Positions 1 to 10,300 of a stretch of 49,214 nt of DNA are shown here, piece by piece (within the stretch, counting starts at the first letter, position 1; each line of letters begins with the position of its first letter). The DNA lies in the IMG/VR virus record IMGVR_UViG_3300038457_000040, positions 1-49,214 of that record. One strand, written 5' to 3'. The stretch comes from a virus. Made by a program: the position numbers and the translations under genes. Below the pieces are notes generated by a model, which made no database searches, had not been told where the DNA came from, and saw nothing but the letters and a program-made list of their open reading frames with translations.

Positions 1-244
1 AGGCTCAACACTGGAGTGACCAGCACATAGCTCACCGTGCCACCCGGAGCCGTGCCGCCGTACCAGACGTTGTAGGCGTTGCCGCCGATCACCACTCCGC
101 TTGCGATGAGCGATCCGGCAGGCTGGAGCGATCGTGTCGGTCCGCTCAAGCGTCAGCGACCAGGCCCCGGACGAGTTCGAGACGGTGCTCTGGGTGATGT
201 ATTCGAGCAACTGGCCTCCGGGGCCATAGCAGAGGAGCCCCGGA
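1..244. repeat. Left terminal repeat, deleted copy of right end
   Basis: Bases 1-127 match 48579-48705 and bases 125-244 match 49095-49214. The left copy is therefore the right-end sequence minus 392 bp, joined at a shared GGA. Overlapping ends are what an assembler leaves on a circular or circularly permuted genome. Because 392 is not a multiple of three, the left copy would frameshift the fibre gene it lies in, so an assembly or minor-variant junction is more likely than the main genome form. The unique circle is about 48,970 bp. Confidence 0.9.
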
Positions 245-330
245 GGGTATAGGGTTGCGGAAACTTGGACGCCAGCCAGCAGATTCTCGCCTGGGTCCTG
301 CTCCACCGCCGTGACGACTGCTGTTGCCAT
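128..330 (-). CDS. GH12-like tail fibre protein, N-terminal part (continues at 49214)
   Basis: This is the 5' part of a gene that crosses the contig ends. It starts at ATG 330, nine bases after a GGAGG ribosome-binding site, and encodes the first ~67 residues. The N-terminal region resembles a small carboxypeptidase-regulatory-like beta domain. Across the junction it continues at 49214 and ends at 48428, giving 290 residues in all. Below base 128 the left copy carries a 392-bp deletion that shifts the frame, so the reading there should be taken from the right end. Confidence 0.75.
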
Positions 331-352
331 CTAGTTCAACCTCCCCAGCTGT

Positions 353-748
353 CTATGCTGCACAGGGGATCGCCACCGCGATATCCCCAGCCGGGATTGT
401 GAAGTTTCCGCCCGCAGTCACGGCAGTCGAGGTGATCGTGCCAGAGGCAATGAACACCCCACCCGTGAGAGCGGACCAGAAAGTGACGTAGGTATAGGTC
501 TCGGTGGTGCTCACGCCGGTCCAGGCCACCGCGTTGGCGCTCGTGGTGGACCCACCTGCCGGAGCGGAGAACGGGGACGACCCGGTGGTCACCCGGAGGG
601 TCTCGCCCGCGATATTGGCGGTCCCGGCCGATCCAGGGGAGCCAACGTGAAGCTGGACGAACAATGGCCCGTAGGCCGTGAAGGCGGTGCCGTTCAGGAT
701 GGACGCCAGAAGGGCGTTGGCCACGGTGGCCGAGATGCCAGCTGCCAC
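353..748 (-). CDS. Phage tail fibre-like structural protein
   Basis: The product has 131 residues, rich in Gly, Thr, Ala and Ser. It carries the pattern of a common phage tail/minor structural family: an N-terminal helix, a 'QLHVGSPG' start, a central Asn-Ala-Val strand, a 'FWSALTGG' segment and a C-terminal beta strand ending in 'AGDIAVAI'. The start is GTG 748 after an AAGGAG site. It lies between two fibre genes in the late operon, so a tail-tip or fibre role is likely. The exact role is inferred from family resemblance. Confidence 0.6.
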   Translation of the reverse strand: MAAGISATVANALLASILNGTAFTAYGPLFVQLHVGSPGSAGTANIAGETLRVTTGSSPFSAPAGGSTTSANAVAWTGVSTTETYTYVTFWSALTGGVFIASGTITSTAVTAGGNFTIPAGDIAVAIPCAA

Positions 749-804
749 TAGTTACTCCTTTCGAGCGCCCTCGGCGCCCATTTTAACGCAGATGACCGAT
801 TCCA

Positions 805-1923
805 TCAGCTCTGGGCTACCCCCTGGGTGCTGCCCATCGGCCCGACGGCGACACAATAGAAGCTGTAGTCAACCCCCGAAGCCGGGGTGTAGTCAACGTA
901 AGTGGCGTTCTTGGGCAAGTTGGTGGCGATTCGATATGCCGTCGCTGGCCCCTCCGAAGTGACGAAGCGGTAGAGGTCGTTGTAGAGCGCGTTGGCCACC
1001 GTGAGGCTGAGCGCGCCGAGCGTGACCGCCGCAGTGCCGTAGACGATTCCCTTCACCGCGCCGGTTGCCACCACGCTTAGCGCGCCCAGCTCGACCGAAA
1101 CAGTGCCGTAGACGACCTTAGTGCCAGTGGTCGCTACTACCGACAGGGCACCAATTGAGACGGTCGCGGAGCCGAGCGCGGTAGATACGCCGGTCGCCTG
1201 AACACTGAGTGCCCCCAAGGCGACGCTCGCCGTGCCCTCGATGAGCGGAGCGAAGGTGCCACGCGCGGTGACGCTGAGCGCACCGAGGGAGACCGTAGCT
1301 GTGCCGTAGACGTTCTGGGGCGTTGCCGCCAGTAACGCCGAGACGAGCCAGGAAGTGCCCCCAGAGACCGCGGTCCACGCCGGGGCCGATGGCGACGGCG
1401 CGCTCAGGTTATAGACGAACTGAGTAGCCTCAGAAGAGGAGGGGGCGGAGTTCGTGTATACGAAGCCAGCCGTCGAGCCTCCGCCTTCATGGTATAGCTG
1501 CGCGGCTCCGAGATAAAGTTCGCCGGATGCCGAGGGAGTTACCGAGGGATAGTAACCGGAGGCTGCGCCGGATATAGCACTTGCACCGCTGCCGTCCGCC
1601 GCCCAGGTAGCCGGAGTGCCCACCGAGAACTGCTGAGCAGCCAGCTCTTCGACGCTGCCTGACGTAGTGACGGCGATCGTCCCAGGCCCAGAAGTCGTGA
1701 TACGCCCAAACCATATTGAGACGCCGTAGTAGGTCGGCATGTAGCTGATAAGCTCGACCCAGGTCGTGACGCCGCCACCGCTAACCGCCGTAACCGGGGC
1801 CGGTCCCGCGAGGTCCTGACTGCTGGCCCACAGGACCAGCACGTCGCCTACAGCGGTCGGATCGACGGCGAGGGAGGTGCCGGAGCCTGTGGCCGCACTG
1901 CCGACTGCGGTGATGCTAGGCAT
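805..1923 (-). CDS. Tail fibre protein with five short beta repeats
   Basis: The product has 372 residues. The first ~200 look like a beta-sandwich (jelly-roll-like) domain. Residues ~205-310 hold five tandem units of 21-24 residues built on 'YGTA.V.LGALSV.A'. The C-terminal ~60 residues resemble a fibronectin-III-like domain. Repeats of this kind suit an elongated fibre shaft. It overlaps the start of its neighbour at 1916-1923, which points to coupled translation with the Fn3-repeat gene upstream. No enzymatic motif was seen. Confidence 0.6.
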   Translation of the reverse strand: MPSITAVGSAATGSGTSLAVDPTAVGDVLVLWASSQDLAGPAPVTAVSGGGVTTWVELISYMPTYYGVSIWFGRITTSGPGTIAVTTSGSVEELAAQQFSVGTPATWAADGSGASAISGAASGYYPSVTPSASGELYLGAAQLYHEGGGSTAGFVYTNSAPSSSEATQFVYNLSAPSPSAPAWTAVSGGTSWLVSALLAATPQNVYGTATVSLGALSVTARGTFAPLIEGTASVALGALSVQATGVSTALGSATVSIGALSVVATTGTKVVYGTVSVELGALSVVATGAVKGIVYGTAAVTLGALSLTVANALYNDLYRFVTSEGPATAYRIATNLPKNATYVDYTPASGVDYSFYCVAVGPMGSTQGVAQS

Positions 1924-4132
1924 TGCTGATCACCACCGTGATCGAGGCTGTGGTGGGGTCAGGGGTCAAGGTCAGGGTTGGTGCATCGGGAACCGGGTAA
2001 GCGACCACGACCAGGACGTCGGCGTAGGCGCTCCAGAGGCCAGTCTCCATGATCCGAACCTGGATGTGCTCGGTGATGTTGTTGATGAGCGGCACCGAGG
2101 CCGACTGGACGGCGCTCGAATTCGGCACGTCTCCAGAGTCGTAAAGGAGGTCTGCAGGATTGGGCAGCCCCAGGAGGTCGCCAACGGTCCTGACCTCGTA
2201 GTCCGTATGGCCGCTATCTGTCCAAGTGACTACGCCGGGATTGGTCAGCACGGTGGCCCCTTGGGTGGGTGAGGTGATCACCGGGGTCGTCGAGGTCGTG
2301 GCCGCTAGGAAGTAGGCCAGGGCCGAGTAGGGACTTGTAAAGCCAGAGGTCCCGGTCACCTCTACCTGCCACTGAATCTCTCCAGCAGGGAAGTTGTTGG
2401 CTGCGATCACGATAGCGTCGGCGGTCGTGCCGATGAAAGTGTGCCACGTCGATCCGGCGTCGCTACTCCACTGGCCGCTGAAGCTGGCCTGCACGTCCCC
2501 TTCGATCGGAGACGAGAACGCTGACCACGAGAGGGTCTGGGCCTGGGTGAGGTCGATCGTGCCGCTGGAGGGACTGAGCCCGATGGGCGCGTAGGGCACA
2601 GTCGGAAGCGCCATCGTAGTGAAGGAGAGGCCCGCGCCGTTTCCGCTTCCTTCGACGCTGGTTCCAAGAGCCTGGAAGTAGTAAGCGGTGCTGGGCTGCA
2701 GGCCGGTGATGATCTGGCTGAACGGAACACCCGTGGTCCCGCTGCCCTGATCCAGATTCGGCGTGGTGGTGCCGTAGCCGGGCGTGAGTCCCCACTGGAA
2801 GAAGCCCTGGCTGTCCAGCCCCTCGGGGTTCAGCGTGCCTTGGAGGATCGCCGAGTTCGAGGTGATCCCAGTAGCGGCATCGGTCGTGACCGTGGGCGGC
2901 GGGATCGCCGCAGTGGTGAAGGAGCTGCCCGAGTCGTATGCGGTCCCGCCCGCATTGGTCCCGACGGCGACGTAGTAGTAGGTGGTGTTCGGAGTCAGCC
3001 CGGTTATCGCTTGGCTGAAGTTCTCAGAACTACTGCCGCTGCCCTCATTCTGGTTGGCCGTCGTATTGCCGTAGCCGGGCGTGAGTCCCCACCGGAAGTA
3101 GCCCTGCGTAGCTATGCCGTTGGGGTTCAGGGTGCCCCAGAGCGTGGCCGAGGTCTGGGTGATCGCCAGGGCCTCTGAGGTGTTGACAGTCGGGGGCGGG
3201 TACGTCGGGGTGGTGAAGGAACTGCCCTCGCCGTACACGGTCCCGCCGGCGCTGACTGCAACGGAACGGTAGTAGTAGGTGGTGTTGGCTGCCAGCCCGC
3301 TTATGGCCTGACTGAAGTAAACGAGCTGGGTACCGCTGCCCTCGCTCTGAGTGACCGTCGTGTAGCCGTAACCAGCGGTGAGACCCCATTGGAAGTAGCC
3401 GTTGGTGGCCAGGCCATTGGGGTTCAGGCTGGCTCCGAGCGTAGCCGTGCTCTCGGTGATTGCCGTAGCGGGCTCGTCGGATACGGACGGGGTCGCCAGA
3501 GGCAGCGTTGTGAGCGACACGATGCCGCCGACGGCGGACGGGCCGCCGTTTGTGCCAGGGAACACCTGCAATTCAAATTGATAAGTGGTATTGGGGACGA
3601 GGCCGGTGATGATTGCGGAAACGCCACCACCACTACTTGAGTAACCTACTTCGGGAGTCGAATACTGGTTAAGGACGGTGGTCCCGTAGAGGAATACGTA
3701 GTTGCCGGCGGCACCACCGCCAGGCGTGATCGTGCCTATGAGGGTAGCGGAGGTGGTGGTGACGCCGTCGGCCTCGCTGGTCTCGCAACTGGTTGGGGTG
3801 CCGCTGGGGGTTGTGAAAGAGACTACCTGACTTCCAGCAGCCACCCCATCCGAGTTGCCGCAGTAGGCGCAGTAGTAGTAGGTGGTGCCGGGTTGCAGGC
3901 CGGTGAGCACCGCGCCGTACTGGACCGTTGAAGTCCCACCCGCCACGGCGAAGTTGGGAGTGACGGTCGTGCCCGCCGTCCCACCAATCTGGCTCGGCGT
4001 GAAATCACTTTCCGACCACTCGAAGATCGCGTTGGTCTGCAGCCCGTTGGGATTGACCTCGCCGAAGATGTTGGCAGAGGTGGCGTTAACGGTCCCGGCA
4101 GCCAGGGTGGCTACTATCGGTTTGCCGGCCAT
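1916..4132 (-). CDS. Tail protein with tandem fibronectin-III-like repeats
   Basis: The product has 738 residues. Five Fn3-like units begin near residues 1, 110, 213, 310 and 405; the last three are close copies. Recurrent signatures are 'LNPNGL.T.GYFQWG' , 'GLTPGYG.TT', 'ITGLTPNTTYYY' and 'GSSFTT'. The last ~230 residues form a different beta-rich region. Fn3-like units are common in phage tail proteins and are thought to mediate weak sugar or surface contact. The start ATG overlaps the stop of the 66-residue gene upstream (ATGA). Confidence 0.7.
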   Translation of the reverse strand: MAGKPIVATLAAGTVNATSANIFGEVNPNGLQTNAIFEWSESDFTPSQIGGTAGTTVTPNFAVAGGTSTVQYGAVLTGLQPGTTYYYCAYCGNSDGVAAGSQVVSFTTPSGTPTSCETSEADGVTTTSATLIGTITPGGGAAGNYVFLYGTTVLNQYSTPEVGYSSSGGGVSAIITGLVPNTTYQFELQVFPGTNGGPSAVGGIVSLTTLPLATPSVSDEPATAITESTATLGASLNPNGLATNGYFQWGLTAGYGYTTVTQSEGSGTQLVYFSQAISGLAANTTYYYRSVAVSAGGTVYGEGSSFTTPTYPPPTVNTSEALAITQTSATLWGTLNPNGIATQGYFRWGLTPGYGNTTANQNEGSGSSSENFSQAITGLTPNTTYYYVAVGTNAGGTAYDSGSSFTTAAIPPPTVTTDAATGITSNSAILQGTLNPEGLDSQGFFQWGLTPGYGTTTPNLDQGSGTTGVPFSQIITGLQPSTAYYFQALGTSVEGSGNGAGLSFTTMALPTVPYAPIGLSPSSGTIDLTQAQTLSWSAFSSPIEGDVQASFSGQWSSDAGSTWHTFIGTTADAIVIAANNFPAGEIQWQVEVTGTSGFTSPYSALAYFLAATTSTTPVITSPTQGATVLTNPGVVTWTDSGHTDYEVRTVGDLLGLPNPADLLYDSGDVPNSSAVQSASVPLINNITEHIQVRIMETGLWSAYADVLVVVAYPVPDAPTLTLTPDPTTASITVVISNA

Positions 4133-4332
4133 CAGCCCTCCTCCTTGCCCAGAGTCAGGATGGTGCCCATGTAAAAGGCGACGACCGCGACCACGTCACC
4201 CAGGACCGGGCTGTAGGACCCCGTGTACTTGGAGCTGGAGTCCGTCGTCGCTCCCTCCAGGCGCACTCGCAGCGGCGAGACGTGGGTCACGACCCCCCGG
4301 GTGTGCTGGGTCGGATTTGCGTCGTTTGCCAT
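4132..4332 (-). CDS. Small OB-fold-like baseplate protein
   Basis: The product has 66 residues. It starts at ATG 4332, overlapping the stop of the baseplate/GH26 gene, and ends inside the start codon of the Fn3 gene. The pattern of a conserved 'RGVVTHVSPLRVRLEG' strand pair, a polar loop and 'LGDVVAVVAF..GTILTLGK' resembles the small OB-fold proteins often encoded between tail genes of actinophages. A role in the tail tip is inferred from position and pattern only. Confidence 0.6.
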   Translation of the reverse strand: MANDANPTQHTRGVVTHVSPLRVRLEGATTDSSSKYTGSYSPVLGDVVAVVAFYMGTILTLGKEEG

Positions 4333-6881
4333 CAGCCGAACGCGGCCTTGTAGGCGGCTTCGGCGTTGGGGAAGCCGCTGATGCTCGGGTCGGAGAAGTA
4401 CATCTGCAACACGCAGTTGTTGGCAGGGTTCTTGATGATCCCGGCCACGGTGTTGATGTAGGCGGGGTCGTCGCCTGTCTGGCCCCCACCTGTCGCGCAG
4501 CCCCACTCCCCGATTGCAAACGGCTTGCCCTGCGCCTGGGCGTAGGCGACTGCTCCCGCAAGGTTGGAGGCATACCCCCCGTAGCTGTACTGGTCCGTGC
4601 CGATGATGTCGACGTAGGCGGAGCCAGGATAGGAAGCGGTCGGGATGCTGCCCGCGCTGGTGCCGTTCATATTCCACAGGAACTGGAACTCTGCGCCGGA
4701 GACAGCCATCATCGCCTCGCGAATCGTGATCCATTGGGTGACGTACTGGGCTCCGGTCCAGCCCAGCGAGCCTCCAGAGGTGCCCCAAGCGTACCAGTTT
4801 CCGTTCATTTCCCACATCAATCGAATGATCGCGTTCGCGTTTCCGGTCGAGACGAGGTTCTCGGCTACGGTGGTGGCGACTGCGGACGACATCGCCCCCA
4901 GGCCGACCACCAGCCGCTTGGTCCCAAGGCCCGAGGGAGCGGAGTAGTTGTAGGGCGAGGAGTTGTTGCCGTACTGGGTGATGACGGTGGCCGTAACGCC
5001 AAGGGCAGTCGCAGCCGCCTCCTCGTCGGATGCCTGCATGTCGGACACGAAGATGCCCAGCAGGGTAGTGGCTGAGGCTGCGGAGACCACGATGGAGAAG
5101 CTCGCCGTCGCGGTCTTGGCAGTCGGGGTGCTGGAGTCGGTCACGCGAACGGTGAAGGTGGACGTGCCGGTGGTGCTCGGCGTGCCGGAGATCACACCTG
5201 CGGACGAAAGCGAGAGTCCCGTCGGAAGCGAGCCCGACGCGACCGCCCAGGCGTAGGGGGTCGTCCCTCCCGTTGCGGCGAAGGTTGCCGAGTACGCATC
5301 GCTGACCGTCACGCCGGGCAGGGAACCCGTCGTGATCGACAGAGAGACAGGAGCGGCAGCGACCACGATCGAGAAGCCCACTGATGCGGTCTCGGCAGAC
5401 GGAGAGGTGGAGTCGGTCACCAGGATGGTGAAGCTCGAAGTCCCCGAGGCCGTGGGGGTACCGGAGAGCGCCCCCGAGGGTGAGAGCGTGAGCCCGGCTG
5501 GAAGGGACCCGGAACTTACCGTCCAGACGTAGGGGGTCAAGCCCCCAGTGGCAGCGATGGTCGTCGAGTACCCATCGCTGACCGTGCCGCCCGGGAGCGA
5601 GCCCGTGGTGATCGACAGGGATGCGAGGACCGGGCCGACGACCGGGCCAGGCACCGGGGCGACGGCCGGGGCACCGATCGGGCCGACGACCTCCCACGTC
5701 TGCGACCCGTCCGACCCGTCGGAGGAGATCGACCAGCCCTGCGACTGGACGAGCACGTCGTTCTGCCCGTCGGGCATCGCCGCGTCCTTGTAGGTGAACA
5801 TATCAAAGTTCCCAGCAGCGGGGAAGGGGGAGACCTTGACGGCTAGGCTCGACGTCGCCTGAAGTGCCTGGGCGATGGCCTGGGTCGCCACCCCGGCCAG
5901 GGTCGGCTGGTCAGGAGACGCGACCGTGACCACGTTGCGGACCTCCCGTTTCACCGCCGAGACCGACGATGGGCCAGAGCTCTCGTTGATGTAAGTGTAT
6001 TGGCCTGCGCCCTCAACCGCGCCCGTGACGTTCGAGTTGAGGTAGCGCCACCAGTTGAAGGCCTGCCAGAGCTCGTTGGTCCACTGCCGGGGATCGCTCA
6101 CCATCACCCCCTTGAGTTGGGTCAGGTCGAAGGTGAACTCAGAGGCCAGGTCCGACGGCGGGATGTAGGGCGAGGAGCGGTAGTTTCCCTCCCAGTCGGC
6201 CCAGAGCGGGATGTAGGCGATCGCCGCCAGGAGCTGGTTGGCGACGTCGAGGTATGCGGTGGTGCTGCCGCCTCCTGAGCCACCGTAGGCCGACCCCGTG
6301 TCGCCCGTGAGTGCCCAGACGAGATCGTTGGGGACCTGCAGCCCCGCTTTCGTCTGGTCGATCAGGATCTGCGCGCCAGTAACTCCCGCCGCCTGAATCA
6401 CCGCCGAAACCGCACGAAGGTAGCTGGTTCCGGCGGTGACGGTGTAGGTGTCACCGATCTGGTTCTGCAAGAGGTAGATCAGGCTGGAGCCGTCGATGGT
6501 GTACGTCCCCGGCTTTTGGCTCAACTCCAGTTCCGGGGTGGTCAGCAGGTAGACCCCGAGATCCCAGCGCACATTCTTCAGTCCGGCGCCGCTGAGCAGC
6601 TGGTAAGGACGAACCCGCTGCCAACCACCCTGCAGCTCCTGCGCCACTACGAAGGTCCCCGTTCCCTGGACGGTCGAGGTGCAGTCGTACTCAACGTCCC
6701 AACTGACCAAGTTCGGGGAGATGTCCGCCAGCCAGTTGTTGTCGGCGTCCATGAGATCCATTCCGGGCTGCGTGGTCAGGTTCGTCGCCTGCAGGAGAGC
6801 GGTTACCTGGGCGGGCGAGTACAGGCTAGGCGAGACCCCGGCCTTCCAGCCGGCACCTGGGGGAGTTGAGAAGGGCTGCAC
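4332..6881 (-). CDS. Baseplate/tail protein with two Ig-like domains and a C-terminal GH26-like domain
   Basis: The product has 849 residues if read from GTG 6881, one base after the upstream stop; an ATG at 6929 would add 16 residues but overlap that gene. Residues ~1-400 resemble the baseplate hub/minor tail proteins of siphoviruses. Two putative-Ig (He_PIG-like) domains follow at roughly 425-600, each with 'SLSITTGSLPG'. Residues 607-849 are a GH26-like domain, with the acid/base Glu in 'WEMNGNWYAWG' (~691) and the nucleophile Glu in 'AIGEWG' (~792). GH26 enzymes cut beta-mannans or related glucans and xylans. The domain is paralogous to the protein at 47465-48343. Confidence 0.75.
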   Translation of the reverse strand: MQPFSTPPGAGWKAGVSPSLYSPAQVTALLQATNLTTQPGMDLMDADNNWLADISPNLVSWDVEYDCTSTVQGTGTFVVAQELQGGWQRVRPYQLLSGAGLKNVRWDLGVYLLTTPELELSQKPGTYTIDGSSLIYLLQNQIGDTYTVTAGTSYLRAVSAVIQAAGVTGAQILIDQTKAGLQVPNDLVWALTGDTGSAYGGSGGGSTTAYLDVANQLLAAIAYIPLWADWEGNYRSSPYIPPSDLASEFTFDLTQLKGVMVSDPRQWTNELWQAFNWWRYLNSNVTGAVEGAGQYTYINESSGPSSVSAVKREVRNVVTVASPDQPTLAGVATQAIAQALQATSSLAVKVSPFPAAGNFDMFTYKDAAMPDGQNDVLVQSQGWSISSDGSDGSQTWEVVGPIGAPAVAPVPGPVVGPVLASLSITTGSLPGGTVSDGYSTTIAATGGLTPYVWTVSSGSLPAGLTLSPSGALSGTPTASGTSSFTILVTDSTSPSAETASVGFSIVVAAAPVSLSITTGSLPGVTVSDAYSATFAATGGTTPYAWAVASGSLPTGLSLSSAGVISGTPSTTGTSTFTVRVTDSSTPTAKTATASFSIVVSAASATTLLGIFVSDMQASDEEAAATALGVTATVITQYGNNSSPYNYSAPSGLGTKRLVVGLGAMSSAVATTVAENLVSTGNANAIIRLMWEMNGNWYAWGTSGGSLGWTGAQYVTQWITIREAMMAVSGAEFQFLWNMNGTSAGSIPTASYPGSAYVDIIGTDQYSYGGYASNLAGAVAYAQAQGKPFAIGEWGCATGGGQTGDDPAYINTVAGIIKNPANNCVLQMYFSDPSISGFPNAEAAYKAAFG

Positions 6882-6882
6882 T

Positions 6883-7308
6883 TCAGACCTGATCCGTATA
6901 ACTGAGGACGCTGAACGTGAAGGAGGCATCGTGGTACTGATTGCCTCCCATGTAATCTCCCACCGCGACGGCGGGGAATGAACCCCAGAGTTGGCGCCCC
7001 GCGAGGCGATCGCGGAGCAGGCAGGTCTGACCTATCCAACTCTTCAGCAGGGTGACCTGGGCCGCGCTCAGAGCTCGAAGGGTGCATGAGTAGACCTCGG
7101 CCGTGCCCACGGTCGAGACCCAGCGGACGTTGCCGTTGGCATAGAGCCGGGCCGCGCCGGTGCTGGTCGTGACGTCGCTACGCACCAGAGCGGTGGAGCT
7201 ACCCGAGCTGGAACTGGTGCCCATCGACCCCATCGACCCGGCCGAGATGGCGTTGCTGGGATCGGCGACGTTGTAAATCCACACCAGCGCGAGATCGACT
7301 GATGCCAT
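6883..7308 (-). CDS. Minor tail protein, function unknown
   Basis: The product has 141 residues, with Ser/Gly-rich and beta-rich character. It contains 'LRALSAAQVTLLKSWIGQTCLLRDRLAGRQLWG', a pattern typical of small beta-sandwich tail components encoded just after the tape measure. Its start ATG overlaps the tape measure stop, and the baseplate/GH26 gene follows at once, so a distal-tail role is likely. I do not recognise a named family with confidence. Confidence 0.6.
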   Translation of the reverse strand: MASVDLALVWIYNVADPSNAISAGSMGSMGTSSSSGSSTALVRSDVTTSTGAARLYANGNVRWVSTVGTAEVYSCTLRALSAAQVTLLKSWIGQTCLLRDRLAGRQLWGSFPAVAVGDYMGGNQYHDASFTFSVLSYTDQV

Positions 7309-10300
7309 TAGGCCTTCCTCATCGCGATCATCTGCTTACGCGGCTGGTCCTTCAGGGTCTTGTGCATGGCCTGCAACTCGGCTAGGATCCCCTCACCTCG
7401 GTCGCTGCCCAAGCCGAGGCGCCCCAGCAGGTTCAGGTTCCCCGCCCCGCCCGCAGCGGTGCGGAACTTGCCCGCCGGGATGATGGCGCCGCCCTGGTTG
7501 AAGACCCGCAACTCCGGGCCCTTCTCGCCCACGATGTAGGGCACGCCGCCGACCACCGAGTCGCTCCCTCCGGCGGCGTGCATGTGGATAAGGGTTTGCT
7601 CGGCCTGTCCCGTTCCCGTGATGAGTTGCTGTGCGGCTACCGTGGCCGCGCTGACGAAGCCGTTAACGCTGCCCGCCATGTTCTGCGCCGCCTGCGCTGC
7701 CGCCAAGGCCTGCTTCGCCAGATTTTGGAGTTGGGGCCAGGTGAGCTGGGTGTGGGTCATCAATAATTTGATCTGAGCAGCGGTAAGCCCGGTCTGGGCT
7801 TCTAGGATGGCCAGCTCAACGCCCGTCGGCGCGACGCTGCCCCGCAGTATGTCGATCTCGCCCTTGGTCAGCCCGGTGCTGGCCGACAGCGCCGTCATCT
7901 GCGCTGCGGTGAGATGGGCGGTATCGTGGATCTCTTGCAATTGGGCCGTGGTCAGGCCTCCCTGCACCGTCAGTGCCTTCAATTGCCCTGCGGTGAGGTC
8001 GGTCGTAGTCGAGAAGCCCGTGATCGCTGGGGTCAGATCCGTTATGGCGTTGGTCGCGGTCTGCCCCGTGATGCCCATATCCTTCAGCATTTGGGAGACT
8101 GTGTCAGCGACCTTGTTCTGCTCAAGAAGAGCCTGGACTGCACCGTTGAGTTTCGCTTGGAGGTTCGTGGCCGCAGTGGCGACCGTGCCGGCAACGCCGC
8201 CGAACTTCTGCCAAGCAGCGTCAGCAGCGTTGCCGGCCGCCGTGGTGGCAGCCGATGCGTTTTTGGCTACGCCGCCGAATACCTGCCAAGAGGAGTCGGC
8301 AGCATCGCCGGCCTTGGTGACCTTTGCTGATGCGTTGTCCTGCGCGGCCCCGAACTTCTGCCAGGAGGCATCAGCGGCGTCGCCAGCCTTGGTGACCTTT
8401 GCTGAAGCGTTGTCTTGGGCGGCACCGAACTGCTGCCAAGAGTCGTCGTAGTGCTTGCCAGCCGTGTCGATCTGGGCGGTAGTTTCCTTCGTCTGGTTCT
8501 TCATGCCGTTGAGTGCGGCCACGACCAGAGCAGCCGCCCCGGCAGCGACCAGCAGTTCCGGAGCGAACTCCAGCAGGGTTGAGCCGAACGTGGTGATCCC
8601 GGCCATGAGGCCAGCGGGAGCCACGTCCTCTCCTATGGGGACGGCGCCTCCGGGGACGGACGCGCCTCTCAGCCCAGAGGACACGGCGAACCGCTCCACC
8701 GCGGCACTGAAGGCGCTCACGGCACTGGAGAAGACGGCGTTGGAGCCGCCCGACCCAATCGAACTGATGTTGACCCCGGGAATCAGATTAATTCCCTTGA
8801 TGACGAGGTTGGCGAGCCCAACGCTCATCAGTTTGAGCGCTGTGTAGGCGTCGCCCAGGCGCTTGGACAGCAACAGGACGGCGGCTCCCCACCCGATGAT
8901 CGCGGACAGGACCGGGTTGCTGAGCACCCACGAACCGATCTTGAGCAGGATGTTGGCGAGGGTGACGAATGGCGGCACTATCACGATGTAGATTTGGCCC
9001 GCCATCGCGATCAGCTGTCCCAGGAACTGGAGAAGCGAGATCACCTCCTGCTTGTGGACGGTAAAGAGGTTGTCGACGTTCCCTTTGCCGGTCCCGAGGA
9101 TCCACTGGTCGAGGCTCTTGAGCATCCCCGTGAGCGTCGACGCGATGGCGGTCCCCAACCCCTCGGTCTGAGAGAAGAAGTCATAGATCGTGACCCCTAT
9201 CTGCTTCAGCAGAGCCCACCAGACGTCGAACATCCCGATCAGGCCGCTGAGACTGTGCTCGAACCTAACGAGGCCCGTAGGGGTGTTGAGGTAGGTCAGC
9301 AGATTGTTGAGCCAGATCATGAAGCCGCCGCTGGTCTGGTTTGCGAGGTAGTCGAGGGTCTTCATCAGGAGTTCAATCCCCTGGTCGAAGGCGCTCATTG
9401 CGGTCGGCAGGCGCGACGTGAAGATGTTTTCCAGGTTCGTGAAGATGGCCAGACCGCTCGTGCCGAGAAACGAGAACAAGGGCTGCAGGGAGGTTTGGAT
9501 GATCTGCATGTTCTTGGTCGCGTAGGAACCCAGGATCGGGAGAAACTTCTCCCCGACCTGCATCAACTGGTTGAGGATGTTGGCGCCAATGGCCTCGGCG
9601 GTGCCTGTCGCCTGGTCGTAGAGCCAGTGGAACTGGTTGGCTGTGAGAGCGGCGGCCAGGACAGCCGACTGCGCGGCGGGCGCGAATCCAGCCAGAGCGG
9701 TGTTCAGGGCGGCCTGTGCGGCGGCCGTCTGGGGTATGACCTTGTTCAGCCCTTGCGCCGCAGTCTGGTACGTCGAAAGCGCCGCGGAGACGGTCTTGAT
9801 GTCCCCGGCCGCCTGCCCAATGCCCCCCAGGTCGGTGACAAAGCCGACCGCGAAGATGCTCATGGCACCCGCCATCAGGGCGAACCCTCCCAGGAACGCG
9901 CCCGCGATCGACCCAGCCACCCCGATGGCGGTCACCAGCAGGTGCTCGAAGCCGAATCCCATGAGGCCCAGGAGCGAGCCGAACCCGGCTCCGATCCCGA
10001 GCATCCCGGTGCGCCAGCCGAGCATGGCCAGGATGCCACCACTGGCGACGGAAGCGCCTGCGGTCCTTCCCACCGCTCCGATCGCCGTCAGTTCGGCGAT
10101 TGTCATCACGGCATCGGAGGTGTTGACGGTGGGGTTGTATTCCACGGTCCGGGCGCCGACCGCTCCAATGGCATCCAACTCGGAGAGGACCCTGGCAACG
10201 TCGGTCTGGTTGAGCGTGGGGTCGATATTGACGCCGCCCTGCTGTGCGAACAGGGCCTCCAGTTCAGCCTTGACGGTGGCCGCGCCCGCAGCGTTGATCT

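Noticed and set aside
1-127. True long terminal repeat of the virion DNA
   Set aside because: The left copy is deleted relative to the right and breaks a gene, which fits an assembly overlap better than a physical direct terminal repeat.
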